Shown in pieces: positions 1 to 8,478 of a stretch of DNA of 32,714 nt. Origin of the DNA: an uncultured Bacteroidales bacterium (GTDB lineage Bacteria > Bacteroidota > Bacteroidia > Bacteroidales > Muribaculaceae); the NCBI GenBank assembly GCA_947175535.1, contig CAMWNF010000015.1, positions 1 through 32,714 on the forward strand. The letters run 5' to 3'. Position numbers and translations under genes: made by a program. The notes below the pieces were generated by a model, which worked only from the letters and a program-made list of their open reading frames with translations, did no database searches and was not told where the DNA came from. Each line of letters opens with the position of its first letter. Within the stretch, counting starts at the first letter, position 1.

Positions 1-19
1 GACTCGTCCTCAGACAACA

Positions 20-688
20 TCAATGTGTCCGCCTTATTCGAAACTCACTCTTCCCCGAGTAGACGAATTCGATTATGCCCATTGAGGCGAGCCTTACTAT
101 CAGCTCGTCGGCTGACTCCCCGGTAATGTGCAGCGTAAGCGCGATGTCCCGCGGTGTCACCGGTGACTCGCACGCGTCGAGATAGCCCAGCAGACGGCTC
201 TCCACGCTGCTGAGACTGAACAGCGACGCTTCACCTGCCTCGGCTTCTCGAAGCTGCCACGCCTTCACCATCAATGGGTGTGCGACAATGTTTTCGTCAG
301 CGACGCGGTAGTAGACTTTCCAACGACGGTCCGTATCCATCGCGAACACCGGGCGGCTCGTAGCTGCCGCGATGGCTGCCCGGATGATAAGAGTGCCACC
401 CCCGACATTGAACGCCGTGAACTCGACGTGCTGCGCCGGTCGGCAGTAGCTTGCCGCTGCCTGTTCGACGACATAGATGTCCTCTTCGTTGCGCACCCCG
501 GCGAGCGTGCCGTTGTCTTTGACGCCTATCAGGAGCCTGCCACCGCCGCGGTTGGCGAATGCCGAGATTGAGCGTGCGATTTTGCGGGCATCGGAAATCA
601 TGAATTTGAAATCCTGCTGCTCATGCTCCCCCTGCGCGACAAGGTCTTCGATGTAATAACGTCCCTTCTGAGCGGTGAGGTCCTTCAT
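20..688 (-). CDS. AlbA_2 (Schlafen-like) domain protein with C-terminal winged-helix-like region
   Basis: 222 aa. Residues about 20-110 match the AlbA_2 / AAA_4 'putative DNA-binding' fold: an acidic-QxDFKF start (about 22-29), then the diagnostic SAFANRGGGRLLIGVKDNG at 42-60, followed by 'AGV'. Residues about 160-218 look like a small helix-turn-helix (a helical stretch around 'SPVTPRDIALTLHI', then 'LASMGIIEF'). The family is usually annotated as ATP-binding or transcriptional-regulator-like; the actual role is unknown. The start codon shares one base with the stop of the upstream nucleosidase gene (TGATG), so the two are translationally coupled and probably form one transcript. No signal peptide or membrane segment, so a cytoplasmic protein is expected. 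Domain call is good; function is not established. Confidence 0.85.
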   Translation of the reverse strand: MKDLTAQKGRYYIEDLVAQGEHEQQDFKFMISDARKIARSISAFANRGGGRLLIGVKDNGTLAGVRNEEDIYVVEQAAASYCRPAQHVEFTAFNVGGGTLIIRAAIAAATSRPVFAMDTDRRWKVYYRVADENIVAHPLMVKAWQLREAEAGEASLFSLSSVESRLLGYLDACESPVTPRDIALTLHITGESADELIVRLASMGIIEFVYSGKSEFRIRRTH

Positions 689-1350
689 CAGAGTCGTTCG
701 AGTATGGCTGTGAGAGTCGCGAAGGTGTGTTCTGGTGCGTCAGTCCAGAAGTTTTCATACTGGGCGATATTGTCGGCGCTCCCCGGAGTGTCGCTGATGA
801 CGCGGATACACACGAAAGGCACATTCTTGAGATGGCACACATGGGCGATGGCTGCCGACTCCATGTCGACGGCGACCGCGTCTGGAAAGATTGATTTGAT
901 GTGGCTGACCTCTTCCGCACGGCTAACGAAGATGTCGCCCGACGCGATGAGACCACGCTTCACGTCCAGACCTTCGAAGAAATCCGACGGCAACGGACAC
1001 GTGAAGACCTCCGGACAGCCTGCTGCCTGACCCGCCTTTGTGCCGGGACCGCACCACACGTCATGATAGGCGATACCGTCGGCAACGACGACGTCGAGTA
1101 TCGACGCTCCCGCGCCGCCCGCGACCCCCGTGTTAATCACCATCTCGGGATGAAAGCAGTCGATGAGTGTCAGTGTGCCGATGGCGGCGTTGACCTTCCC
1201 GATGCCGCATTCGCTGGCGATAATCTCGTGACGACCGATGCGCCCTGTGTGAAATGTCATGCCGTTGGCTCTGACAGTCGAGCGGTCTTCTATCATGGGC
1301 AGCAGCAACGCGAGTTCTTTCGACATTGCCGCGATAATTCCGATTTTCAT
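688..1350 (-). CDS. mtnN: 5'-methylthioadenosine/S-adenosylhomocysteine nucleosidase
   Basis: 220 aa, close to the usual length of MTAN. It hydrolyses 5'-methylthioadenosine and S-adenosylhomocysteine to adenine plus the thioribose or ribosyl-homocysteine product (methyl-cycle salvage, cytoplasm). Visible family features: MKIGIIAAMSKE with the conserved Glu12, the GIGKVNA segment at 49-55, NTGVAGG at 73-79, the VDMESAAIAHVC segment with Glu164, and SDTPGSAD with the catalytic Asp187. The ATG is 28 bases downstream of a TAACTTTG promoter element. The stop overlaps the start of the AlbA_2 gene, suggesting a two-gene operon. Confidence 0.95.
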   Translation of the reverse strand: MKIGIIAAMSKELALLLPMIEDRSTVRANGMTFHTGRIGRHEIIASECGIGKVNAAIGTLTLIDCFHPEMVINTGVAGGAGASILDVVVADGIAYHDVWCGPGTKAGQAAGCPEVFTCPLPSDFFEGLDVKRGLIASGDIFVSRAEEVSHIKSIFPDAVAVDMESAAIAHVCHLKNVPFVCIRVISDTPGSADNIAQYENFWTDAPEHTFATLTAILERL

Positions 1351-1378
1351 TTTTGTTCGCTGTGATTGGTTTCCGGTG

Positions 1379-1386
1379 CAAAGTTA
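1379..1386 (-). promoter_or_regulatory. Bacteroidetes -7 element for the mtnN operon
   Basis: Minus-strand TAACTTTG matches the Bacteroidetes TAnnTTTG -7 consensus. It lies 28 bases before the mtnN ATG, in the 54-base gap behind the preceding gene. I see no clear -33 element, so the call rests on the -7 match and position. Confidence 0.55.
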
Positions 1387-1404
1387 CAAAAAAACGCCGT
1401 AAAA

Positions 1405-1887
1405 TCAGCGTCGGCGCAACCCCGCGACGAGAACTATGCTCACTCTGTAAGGTGTGGCATGCGACGACCTCGGCATCGGCGAAAGATGATAGTAGAACAC
1501 GTTCTGGCGGTCCCACGACCTGATGTCGGCGCGCCGGGTCTCTCCCGCAGGCACTTCGAGGTCGATGCCGACCTGACGCCTGTCGAGCACACGTCCCTTC
1601 ATGTCCTTATATGTAATCGCCACTTCGAGACGGTCGACCGTGCTGTCCGACCGGTTTGTGACGAAAAAAGTCTCTTTCGCCGACCGCAACGTCTTCTCGT
1701 AGCCTGAAAACGTGAACAGCAGTGAGTCAGCCGCTGTGGCGACAGTGTCGAAGTCGGCTTTGGCGGTGACCGTTTCAGATTGAGGTGCGCTTTTGAGCCG
1801 TGAACGCGTGGTGCGCTGCCCCGACACAGTCAAGGATGTGAATGCCGCCGTTGCAAACACTATGCATAATAAGACGCCGCCTTTCAT
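1405..1887 (-). CDS. Exported protein of unknown function, probable small beta-sandwich domain
   Basis: 160 aa. An N-terminal hydrophobic signal segment (MKGGVLLCIVFATAAFTSLTVSG) is followed by a Ser/Thr/Lys-rich linker. From about residue 58 to 150 there is a beta-rich domain with alternating strands ('TFFVTNRSDSTVDRLEVAIT', 'GRVLDRRQVGIDLEVPAGETR'). This resembles FxLYD/CARDB-like periplasmic domains in general pattern, but I do not recognise a specific family. The start overlaps the stop of the upstream gene by four bases (ATGA), so the two are translationally coupled. It closes the phoH-purC-ubiE run. Function unknown. Confidence 0.75.
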   Translation of the reverse strand: MKGGVLLCIVFATAAFTSLTVSGQRTTRSRLKSAPQSETVTAKADFDTVATAADSLLFTFSGYEKTLRSAKETFFVTNRSDSTVDRLEVAITYKDMKGRVLDRRQVGIDLEVPAGETRRADIRSWDRQNVFYYHLSPMPRSSHATPYRVSIVLVAGLRRR

Positions 1888-2429
1888 AACAATGTCGGTC
1901 CGGAATAATTGCCCCGCGGATAGACACGGATTGCTCCGTCGACCGATGTCGGGCGGGTGTTGTAGTCGGAGACCGATACGCGGTAGAGATAAGGCAGCCA
2001 GCGACCGAGCGAAATCTTTTTACCTTTCTTATATGACCTGAAATTCAGATTTCCGTCAGCCGACAGAGTGATGATGAACCGCTGACGTTTGGCAGTCAGC
2101 TTTCCTGCTCCGGCAAACTCGGCGTCGTAGGTTCCGTTGACCCCGGTCGACACCGCACTGCCGATTTTACCCCCGGGAATGACCGACATGTCGGGCGAGT
2201 CGAGGAGATAGATTTCGAAACGACCCTGCGAAGCTGCCACAGGCAGGATGGCGATAGTGGCTCCGTCGGGTCCCATCCGCCAGATGCCCCCGAGTGGGTC
2301 GGCTCCCCTCGAATCGATGATTTCACGGGCTGCTCTCTGCGTCATCGGCTCGGCACCGCGGATATCCGCCGCCGACAGCATCACGAAAGCGAAAATCAGA
2401 GCGCTTTTCGATATCCTCACCCGCAGCAT
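1884..2429 (-). CDS. Exported protein of unknown function
   Basis: 181 aa. A basic N-terminus and hydrophobic stretch (about 8-25) ending in an A-x-x-RGA region suggest a signal peptide. The mature part is beta-rich: 'DPLGGIWRMGPDGATIAILP', then 'GRFEIYLLDSP', 'NGTYDAEFAG' and 'LSADGNLNFRSYKKGKKISLGRWLPYLYRV' fragments. This pattern resembles small Bacteroidetes proteins that measure an extracytoplasmic ligand or act as lipocalin-like barrels, but I cannot assign a family. It lies 3 bases after the DUF3078 stop and overlaps the next gene by four bases, so it is likely co-transcribed with both. Function unknown. Confidence 0.75.
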   Translation of the reverse strand: MLRVRISKSALIFAFVMLSAADIRGAEPMTQRAAREIIDSRGADPLGGIWRMGPDGATIAILPVAASQGRFEIYLLDSPDMSVIPGGKIGSAVSTGVNGTYDAEFAGAGKLTAKRQRFIITLSADGNLNFRSYKKGKKISLGRWLPYLYRVSVSDYNTRPTSVDGAIRVYPRGNYSGPTLL

Positions 2430-2432
2430 CCC

Positions 2433-3827
2433 TTACAGTGAACTGAACTTATATGCAAAGCCGATTGACAGGATTTCCTTGAGCTGGAGTTTTTTCCAAT
2501 TTGAATTTTCGGCTCTCACACCCTGACTGTCATAGCGGAGATGAGCATAAATCTGGGTGGTCAGGAAGCGGTTGATTTCAAACTGAATTGTGTTCTCCCA
2601 GTCAGCCTGCAGCACACTGTAGTCAGAGAAAGTGAAGAAGCGCGAACGCAGTGAAATGTTCGATGCCATCTGCCAGAACAGCTTCAGCTCGGCTGACGAA
2701 CCGTATTTGCTTATCGTCTTGTTGCCTTCATGAATGCCGTAGGCTGTTTCGTCGAGCTTGCTGTTTATACAAATCTTCAGGTTGTAAGACACGGGAGCCA
2801 GCGAGGCGTCGAATGTGAATGTTTTCTTTGTGTTAGCGTAGTTGTAGGTCATACCGACACCGGCGGTGAGTTCACCCGGCGACAGAAGAGCCGAACGCAG
2901 ATTGCGGGTGTTGCTCGTGTAAGAGTTGAGCAGCTGGGTCTTGAACTGACCGGTGAAAGAGTAGTACCATCGTTTGGCTGCCTTCAGACCGAGGGTTGTG
3001 TTGAGCTGCAGGAGGTCATCTGAGATACTGTAGTTGCGCAGTGAGTCGTCGGGCGCGGAGTTCATGCCGAGTTTATATTGTGCGGTGAAGTCGAAGAGAA
3101 GTTTGGGATGATACTCCTGATTGAGTTTCACATTATAATATAGCTGACCGAGCACGTTGAGGTTGTTGTTACCGCCCTGATACCAGTTGGGAGACACATA
3201 AGCCTGGGAGAACTGAAGCGATGCGGTGAAATTTCTTATCCAGTGACGTTTCTTCACCTCTTCGGCAACGAGAGTAGTCTGATCGGTCGGACCTGTTATG
3301 ATTTCCTTAATCTGGATGGTATGGTCGACAGGATTGATTTCGGTCTGATAGAATTTCGGTGCCTGCGGAAGCATGGCGACGTTATATCTGACGAGCTGAG
3401 GGTTTTCGAAAAAGAAGCTGTATTTCATCTGCTCCATGCGACGGTCGGTGGCGCGCTTTTCTTCAATCCAGCGAAGGTCGGAACGCCCGGAGAACATGGG
3501 CTCGTTGAAGCGCAGGGTGTCGATAGAGACGAAGTGGTCGTAGACTGCCGGCATGAAGAAGTAGGGCGGCAGCTCGGGAAGCTCCACAATCGTATCGAGC
3601 GCGAAACCGACTGCTTCATGTGCGGGAATCTCATCCCACCGACGTCCGTCAGGCGCGAAAATCGTGCTGTCGTTGAGGTTCTCTTCAAATTCTTCGAAAA
3701 AAGATTCAACGACGTCTGTTTCGTCGGGCGTAGTTGCCGAACTGCGGAAGCGGGCCTGAGCATTGGAGTCGGGTGCTGAGATAAAAGATAGACCCAGGAT
3801 GATGGCGGCGATAAATTTTGGATACAT
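2433..3827 (-). CDS. DUF3078 domain outer-membrane-type protein
   Basis: 464 aa. Signal peptide at about 1-23 (ends SNAQA). An acidic linker with Asp/Glu runs (about 35-55) is followed by a C-terminal half made of amphipathic beta-strands typical of an outer-membrane barrel. The signature 'YVSPNWYQGGNNNLNVLGQL' is characteristic of Bacteroidetes DUF3078 proteins. The last strand ends in the aromatic 'IGFAYKFSSL', as expected for barrel insertion. It lies 39 bases downstream of ubiE and 3 bases before the next gene, so it probably belongs to the same transcript. The family has no established function. Confidence 0.9.
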   Translation of the reverse strand: MYPKFIAAIILGLSFISAPDSNAQARFRSSATTPDETDVVESFFEEFEENLNDSTIFAPDGRRWDEIPAHEAVGFALDTIVELPELPPYFFMPAVYDHFVSIDTLRFNEPMFSGRSDLRWIEEKRATDRRMEQMKYSFFFENPQLVRYNVAMLPQAPKFYQTEINPVDHTIQIKEIITGPTDQTTLVAEEVKKRHWIRNFTASLQFSQAYVSPNWYQGGNNNLNVLGQLYYNVKLNQEYHPKLLFDFTAQYKLGMNSAPDDSLRNYSISDDLLQLNTTLGLKAAKRWYYSFTGQFKTQLLNSYTSNTRNLRSALLSPGELTAGVGMTYNYANTKKTFTFDASLAPVSYNLKICINSKLDETAYGIHEGNKTISKYGSSAELKLFWQMASNISLRSRFFTFSDYSVLQADWENTIQFEINRFLTTQIYAHLRYDSQGVRAENSNWKKLQLKEILSIGFAYKFSSL

Positions 3828-3866
3828 GAGATTGATTTGTTGAAACGTGTTTTGTTATCGGTGCCG

Positions 3867-4610
3867 TCAGCTCGGGCGTCGGGCGGTGTATATGGTGCAG
3901 ACGCCGAAGGTCAGCCTGCGGAATGATGCGTCGGTGAACCCCGCGTCGCTTATGAGACGCAGCATGTCGTCGCCCTGCGGAACGGCTGCAATGCTTTCGG
4001 GAAGATAGGAGTATGCGCGGCTGTCTTTCGACACCATCCGTCCCACCACGGGGATGATTCCTTTGGTGTAAAGTTGATAGAACGGTTTGACGAGCGGATT
4101 GACGGGTGTCGACAGCTCGACGACGCACAGCAGCCCCCCCGGTCGAAGCACACGCAGCATTTCGGAATAACCGCGGTCAAGATGCTCGAAGTTGCGGACG
4201 CCGTAAGCGACAGTGATTGCATCGGCTGACCCCTCCTCAAACGGCATCGCGAGACAATCGCCCGTTGTCAGGCTGACGCTCTCCGAGAGACCTGCTTCAG
4301 CCACTTTGCGTCTGCCGATTTCGACCATGCCTTCCGAGAGGTCAATACCGGTTATCTCGGCGGCGGCCATCTTGCGGGCCATGGCGATGGCAAGGTCACC
4401 GGTTCCGGTGGCGATGTCGATGATGCGCGAGGGTTTGTCTTTGCTGACTATGTTGACCGCCCGGCGTCTCCAGAGTTTGTCGACACCGAAGGTCATCGCA
4501 CGGTTCATCCAGTCGTAGGCGGGTGCGATAGAGTCGAACATCTCGCGCACCTGCTCGGTTTTTGCGCGCTGCTCGTCATAAGGTTTGATATGTTCAGCCT
4601 TTACCTCCAA
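3867..4610 (-). CDS. ubiE: Demethylmenaquinone methyltransferase
   Basis: 247 aa. It methylates demethylmenaquinone to menaquinone using S-adenosylmethionine (last step of menaquinone synthesis; named menG in menaquinone-only organisms). The UbiE signature 'YDWMNRAMTFGVDKLWR' is at 32-48, SAM-binding motif I 'IDIATGTGDLAIAMA' at about 64-78, the acidic residue of motif II at 'GIDLSEGM', and 'VAYGVRNFE' plus 'RVLRPGGLL' further on, all in family order. It starts 2 bases after the purC stop, so the two are co-transcribed. Confidence 0.95.
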   Translation of the reverse strand: MEVKAEHIKPYDEQRAKTEQVREMFDSIAPAYDWMNRAMTFGVDKLWRRRAVNIVSKDKPSRIIDIATGTGDLAIAMARKMAAAEITGIDLSEGMVEIGRRKVAEAGLSESVSLTTGDCLAMPFEEGSADAITVAYGVRNFEHLDRGYSEMLRVLRPGGLLCVVELSTPVNPLVKPFYQLYTKGIIPVVGRMVSKDSRAYSYLPESIAAVPQGDDMLRLISDAGFTDASFRRLTFGVCTIYTARRPS

Positions 4611-4612
4611 GT

Positions 4613-5566
4613 TTATCCGTTAAGGCGGTCGAGACAGTCGAGAACATTGCGGGCGATGCGGTCGGCGAGATGTTCTTCGGGAGCTTTGACGAATGTTTTG
4701 CCTGTGATGTGCTCGTAGAGCTCGATATAGCGGTCGGAGATTTTTTCGCAGACTTCGGGAGTCATTTCAGGCACCTTCTGACCGGGTTTGCCCATGAAAC
4801 CGTTGTCCATAAGCCACTGACGCACGAATTCTTTGGACAGCTGACGCTGAGGTTCGCCGGCTTCGAAACGCTCCTGATAGCCGTCGGCGTAGAAGTAGCG
4901 CGATGAGTCGGGTGTGTGGATTTCGTCAATCAGGATGACTTTGTCGGCGAGTTTGCCGAACTCATATTTGGTGTCGACGAGAATCAGTCCTTTTTCAGCA
5001 GCCATGCGTGTGCCGATAGCGAAAAGTTCGCGGGTATATTTCTCCATCTGCTCGTAATCTTCCTTGCTGACGATGCCCTGTGCGATGATTTCTTCTTTCG
5101 AAATGTTTTCATCATGACCGGCTTCAGCTTTGGTGGTCGGAGTGATGATGGGTTCGGGGAAACGTTCGTTCTCACGCATGCCTTCGGGCAGTTTCACACC
5201 GCAGATTTCGCGTGCGCCGGCTGCATATTCGCGCCATGCGCTGCCGGTGAGGTAACCGCGGATAATCATTTCGACACGGAAACCTTCACATTTATAACCT
5301 ACCGTCACCATGGGGTCGGGCACCGCGATTTTCCAGTTGGGAACGACATCTGCCGTTGCGTCGAGGAATTGTGCGGCAATCTGATTGAGCATCTGTCCTT
5401 TGTAGGGGATGCCTTCGGGAAGGATGACGTCGAATGCGGAGATGCGGTCAGTGGCGACCATCACCATTATAGAGTCGTTGATAGTGTAGACATCGCGTAC
5501 TTTACCGTGATACACCGAGGTCTGACCGGGAAAATTGAAGTCTGTGCGGGTTAATGTGTTAGCCAT
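4613..5566 (-). CDS. purC: SAICAR synthase (phosphoribosylaminoimidazole-succinocarboxamide synthase)
   Basis: 317 aa, the longer PurC form common in Bacteroidetes. It joins aspartate to CAIR using ATP in purine biosynthesis. Visible features: GKVRDVY at 21-27, [20 protein letters not shown] at 37-56, the SAICAR signature '[16 protein letters not shown]' at 99-114, and LVDTKYEFG around 195-203, with '[13 protein letters not shown]' following. It begins about 45 bases after phoH. No TAnnTTTG element is visible in that gap, suggesting read-through from phoH. Confidence 0.96.
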   Translation of the reverse strand: MANTLTRTDFNFPGQTSVYHGKVRDVYTINDSIMVMVATDRISAFDVILPEGIPYKGQMLNQIAAQFLDATADVVPNWKIAVPDPMVTVGYKCEGFRVEMIIRGYLTGSAWREYAAGAREICGVKLPEGMRENERFPEPIITPTTKAEAGHDENISKEEIIAQGIVSKEDYEQMEKYTRELFAIGTRMAAEKGLILVDTKYEFGKLADKVILIDEIHTPDSSRYFYADGYQERFEAGEPQRQLSKEFVRQWLMDNGFMGKPGQKVPEMTPEVCEKISDRYIELYEHITGKTFVKAPEEHLADRIARNVLDCLDRLNG

Positions 5567-5610
5567 TGCTTATGTAATGTTTTTTGTTATGTCGTTATTA
5601 TGAATGGTTT

Positions 5611-6600
5611 TTAATCCTGTTCGTTCGGCTGTTCGGGCTCGTGACTGTGAGCTGCATTTTTCTGCTCTTCGTCGTATTGCTCGTAAGCCTCGACGATGCG
5701 TTGCACCAGTTGATGTCGGATGATGTCTTTCTTGGTGAATTCCACGCGACCGATGCCCTTGACATTGCGGAGAACTTTCATCGCCTGAATTAGACCCGAC
5801 GACGTCGAGCGCGGCAGGTCAATCTGTGTGGCGTCCCCCGTGATAATCATCTTTGCGTTCATGCCCAGACGAGTAAGGAACATCTTAATCTGGTGAGGAG
5901 TTGTATTCTGGGCTTCATCGAGCACAATCACAGCGTCGTTGAGCGTCCTGCCTCGCATGAAGGCGAGAGGAGCTATCTGGATGACCTTGGTCTCCATATA
6001 TTCCTTTAGCTTCATCGGAGGTATCATATCCTCGAGGGCGTCGTAGAGGGGCTGCAGATACGGGTCGATTTTATCTTTCATGTCGCCGGGAAGGAAACCG
6101 AGTTTTTCGCCTGCCTCGACTGCCGGACGCGAGAGAATGATTTTACGCGCCTCGCGATTTTTCAAAGCCCTTACGGCAAGCGCGATGGCGACATAAGTTT
6201 TACCGGTGCCCGCAGGACCGAGCGCGAAAGTCAGGTCGTTATGGGTGAATTCCTCGACGAGTTTCTGCTGATTGGGAGTGCGTCCCGATATAGGTTTGCC
6301 GTTCAGACCGTAGATGATGACATCGTCGCGTTTCAACTCTTTAGGTCCGTTACCCTTTATGATGTCGATGATGGTCTCGTCGTTGAGCGAGTTGTATTTC
6401 TCCACGTAGTCTTCGATACGTTTTATCGCACGTTCGAATTCGGCAGTCTCGCTGTCCTCGCCGATGACCTTTATCACATTGCCGCGCGCCGCGATACGCA
6501 GTTTCGGAAAGAGATTGCGTATCAACTGCATATTGCTGTTATTGACTCCGTAAAAAGTCACGGGGTCTACGTTGTCGATGATTACAATGCGTTCAATCAT
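5611..6600 (-). CDS. phoH: PhoH family ATPase (PhoH-like)
   Basis: 329 aa from the ATG at 6600. The frame stays open to 6723, but the upstream part overlaps the promoter and does not look like a PhoH N-terminus. The protein starts MIERIVIIDN and has a short KH-like region, then Walker A GPAGTGKTYVA at about 128-138, Walker B VIVLDEAQNTT at about 224-234, and 'MIITGDATQIDLP' downstream, all typical of PhoH/YbeZ. The C-terminus is charged and Gln/Glu rich. Members act as nucleotide-hydrolysing proteins linked to RNA metabolism; the exact role here is not shown. It is the first gene of the minus-strand run to 1405. Confidence 0.93.
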   Translation of the reverse strand: MIERIVIIDNVDPVTFYGVNNSNMQLIRNLFPKLRIAARGNVIKVIGEDSETAEFERAIKRIEDYVEKYNSLNDETIIDIIKGNGPKELKRDDVIIYGLNGKPISGRTPNQQKLVEEFTHNDLTFALGPAGTGKTYVAIALAVRALKNREARKIILSRPAVEAGEKLGFLPGDMKDKIDPYLQPLYDALEDMIPPMKLKEYMETKVIQIAPLAFMRGRTLNDAVIVLDEAQNTTPHQIKMFLTRLGMNAKMIITGDATQIDLPRSTSSGLIQAMKVLRNVKGIGRVEFTKKDIIRHQLVQRIVEAYEQYDEEQKNAAHSHEPEQPNEQD

Positions 6601-6623
6601 ATTTTGTGCGGTTGTAGATTGTG

Positions 6624-6631
6624 CAAAGTTA
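6624..6631 (-). promoter_or_regulatory. -7 promoter element for the phoH-purC-ubiE run
   Basis: Minus-strand TAACTTTG matches TAnnTTTG and sits 23 bases before the chosen phoH ATG. It would place the start of transcription inside the longer open frame and so supports the 6600 start. The -33 element is weak. Confidence 0.6.
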
Positions 6632-6805
6632 ATTAAAATATGCCGAAAGACAGGAGAATCCCGCCTTAAAAAACGAAGATTTTCGTATTTTAACCTCACA
6701 GGAATTATAAAACGGAACAACATGACGGCATGGTGACGCGATTTGTCCCGAACAATAGTCCGACGACAAGCGTTTTTGAATCAGAAACAACAAATTTGAA
6801 CGATT

Positions 6806-7312
6806 ATGAAAACTATAGGAATTTTTTACGGTTCGGAAACAGGAACAACGGCTGATGTCGCCCATCGCATAGCAAAAGAACTTGGCGTTGCAGACGCTGA
6901 TGTTCATGACGTGGCAAAAGTATCTCCGATAACTCTCGGCAATTACGACGTGCTGCTTCTCGGCTCAAGCACATGGGGCGCCGGCGACCTTGCCAATGAC
7001 TGGTATGATTTTATAGCAGGAGCGCAGTCTCTCGACCTCGCCGGAAAGAAAATAGCGGTTTTCGGCTGTGGTGACGAGTCGATGAGCGAAACGTTCTGCG
7101 ATGCCGTAGGCGAAATCTATGACACGATGAAGGAGACCGGAGCGGAGATGATTGGTCATTTCAATGGCGACGGCTATGATTACTCTTCATCAAAGGCAGA
7201 ACGCGACGGTGAGTTTGTCGGTCTCGTCCTCGACGAAGTCAATCATTCCGAACTCTCCGATGCAAGAATTAAGGCTTGGACAGATAAAATTAAGAGTGAG
7301 ATTGCCGACTGA
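6806..7312 (+). CDS. fldA: Flavodoxin
   Basis: 168 aa, usual for a long-chain flavodoxin. It is an FMN-bound one-electron carrier in the cytoplasm. The phosphate-binding loop FYGSETGTT is at 7-15, the FMN-stacking region 'SSTWGAGDLANDW' around 54-66, and 'FGCGDESMSETFCDAVGE' around 85-102, with an acidic surface overall. It is divergent from phoH with about 205 bases between the start codons. I could not find a perfect TAnnTTTG promoter in front of it; CAAATTTG just before the ATG differs at the first base. Confidence 0.96.
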   Translation: MKTIGIFYGSETGTTADVAHRIAKELGVADADVHDVAKVSPITLGNYDVLLLGSSTWGAGDLANDWYDFIAGAQSLDLAGKKIAVFGCGDESMSETFCDAVGEIYDTMKETGAEMIGHFNGDGYDYSSSKAERDGEFVGLVLDEVNHSELSDARIKAWTDKIKSEIAD

Positions 7313-7360
7313 TTGCGGTTGACTTCATAAATAATTATAAAATTTTCACAAAGCGGTGTC

Positions 7361-7398
7361 TATCTTTGCTGAAAAAACCGAATATCATGCTATCTTTG
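7361..7398 (+). promoter_or_regulatory. Two tandem -7 elements ahead of the DHH phosphoesterase operon
   Basis: TATCTTTG occurs at 7361-7368 and again at 7391-7398; both match TAnnTTTG. The TTTG of the first copy lies 22 bases before the second and could act as its -33 element. The second copy ends 18 bases before the ATG at 7417. Confidence 0.6.
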
Positions 7399-7416
7399 CA
7401 TGAAATTCAATAGGCA

Positions 7417-8457
7417 ATGATATCACGCGTCTTGGACGAAAAGAAAATAAAACGGCTCGCGCACCTTATCGAGGGCGCGCGACGCATTGCTATAACGACC
7501 CATCTGTCGCCCGACGGTGATGCGATGGGTTCGTCTCTTGCATTATCAAGGGTGCTGTCAGCTATAGGAAAGGATGTCGCTGTCATAGTGCCGGATCAAC
7601 CTCTCGAACAACTGAGATTCCTTCCCGGAGCGAAAGATGTGATAGTAGGTTCGCGCTATCCCGATTTTGCAAAATCGCTTTTTGCAAAGGCTGACCTTAT
7701 AATCTGCCTTGATTTTAACGAACTAAAACGTATCGACCGTCTGGCTCCGTTTGTCGAGGCGTCAAAAGCCGCTAAAGTGATGATTGACCATCACCTTGCC
7801 CCCGGCGATTTCGCAGACCCTGTAATTTCGCATCCGGAAATGTCATCGACCTGCATGTTGCTGTTCCGTGTGCTTTGCCGTCTTGAGCTATTTAATGTCA
7901 TCGACAAGAAAGCGGCTACATGTCTGCTTGCGGGCATGATGACCGATACGGGCAATTTCGCTTATAACGCGAACGACCCTGACGCTTATATAATTGAAGC
8001 GGAATTGGTCAGAAAGGGAGCCGATAAGGTTGAGTTATACAATCGTCTGCTTAACCGCGTCAGCGAGAGCTGCCTCAGACTGACGAGCTATGCGCTTCTT
8101 GAAAAAATGGAGATTTTCCATGATTTTGGTGCCGCACTTATTTGTCTGACACGCGAGGAACTCAATCGTTTCCATTACGTCAAAGGCGATACCGAAGGGC
8201 TTGTCAACAAACCTCTCGCGGTTCCGGGCATAGTCTACTCTGCCTTTTTGCGCGAGGAAGACGGCTACGTCAAGGTCTCGATGCGAAGCAAAGGTAAGTT
8301 CCCTGTAAATGTACTGTGTAACGAATATTTCGGTGGAGGAGGACATCTCAATGCCGCCGGCGGGGAATTTCAGGGTACGCTCGACGAATGTGCGGAACTA
8401 TTCCGTTCGCTTCTTAAACAGAATAAAGAGAAATATATAGACCACTCAAAGAACTAA
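7417..8457 (+). CDS. nrnA: DHH/DHHA1 phosphoesterase, NrnA-type nanoRNase / pAp phosphatase
   Basis: 346 aa. Family members degrade 2-5 nt RNA fragments and may dephosphorylate 3'-phosphoadenosine 5'-phosphate. The metal-binding DHH subdomain shows 'HLSPDGDAMGSS' (DGDAMGS 33-39), 'LICLDFNE' around 95-102 and 'MIDHHLAPG' (DHH 124-126), plus 'GMMTDTGNF' around 173-181. The DHHA1 substrate-binding motif 'FGGGGHLNAAGGE' is at about 305-317. Length and motif order fit NrnA. It begins a plus-strand run whose next gene is only about 21 bases away. The exact substrate is inferred. Confidence 0.9.
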   Translation: MISRVLDEKKIKRLAHLIEGARRIAITTHLSPDGDAMGSSLALSRVLSAIGKDVAVIVPDQPLEQLRFLPGAKDVIVGSRYPDFAKSLFAKADLIICLDFNELKRIDRLAPFVEASKAAKVMIDHHLAPGDFADPVISHPEMSSTCMLLFRVLCRLELFNVIDKKAATCLLAGMMTDTGNFAYNANDPDAYIIEAELVRKGADKVELYNRLLNRVSESCLRLTSYALLEKMEIFHDFGAALICLTREELNRFHYVKGDTEGLVNKPLAVPGIVYSAFLREEDGYVKVSMRSKGKFPVNVLCNEYFGGGGHLNAAGGEFQGTLDECAELFRSLLKQNKEKYIDHSKN

Positions 8458-8478
8458 TCATTATTATTCAACATAGAT

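Noticed and set aside
4916-5554. 212-aa plus-strand open frame opposite purC
   Set aside because: It is the antisense shadow of a well-supported purC gene and shows no family match, and a similar pattern occurs opposite the ubiE and phoH genes.
6601-6723. Longer N-terminus for the phoH product
   Set aside because: It would include the promoter element and adds residues unlike other PhoH proteins; the ATG at 6600 is preferred.
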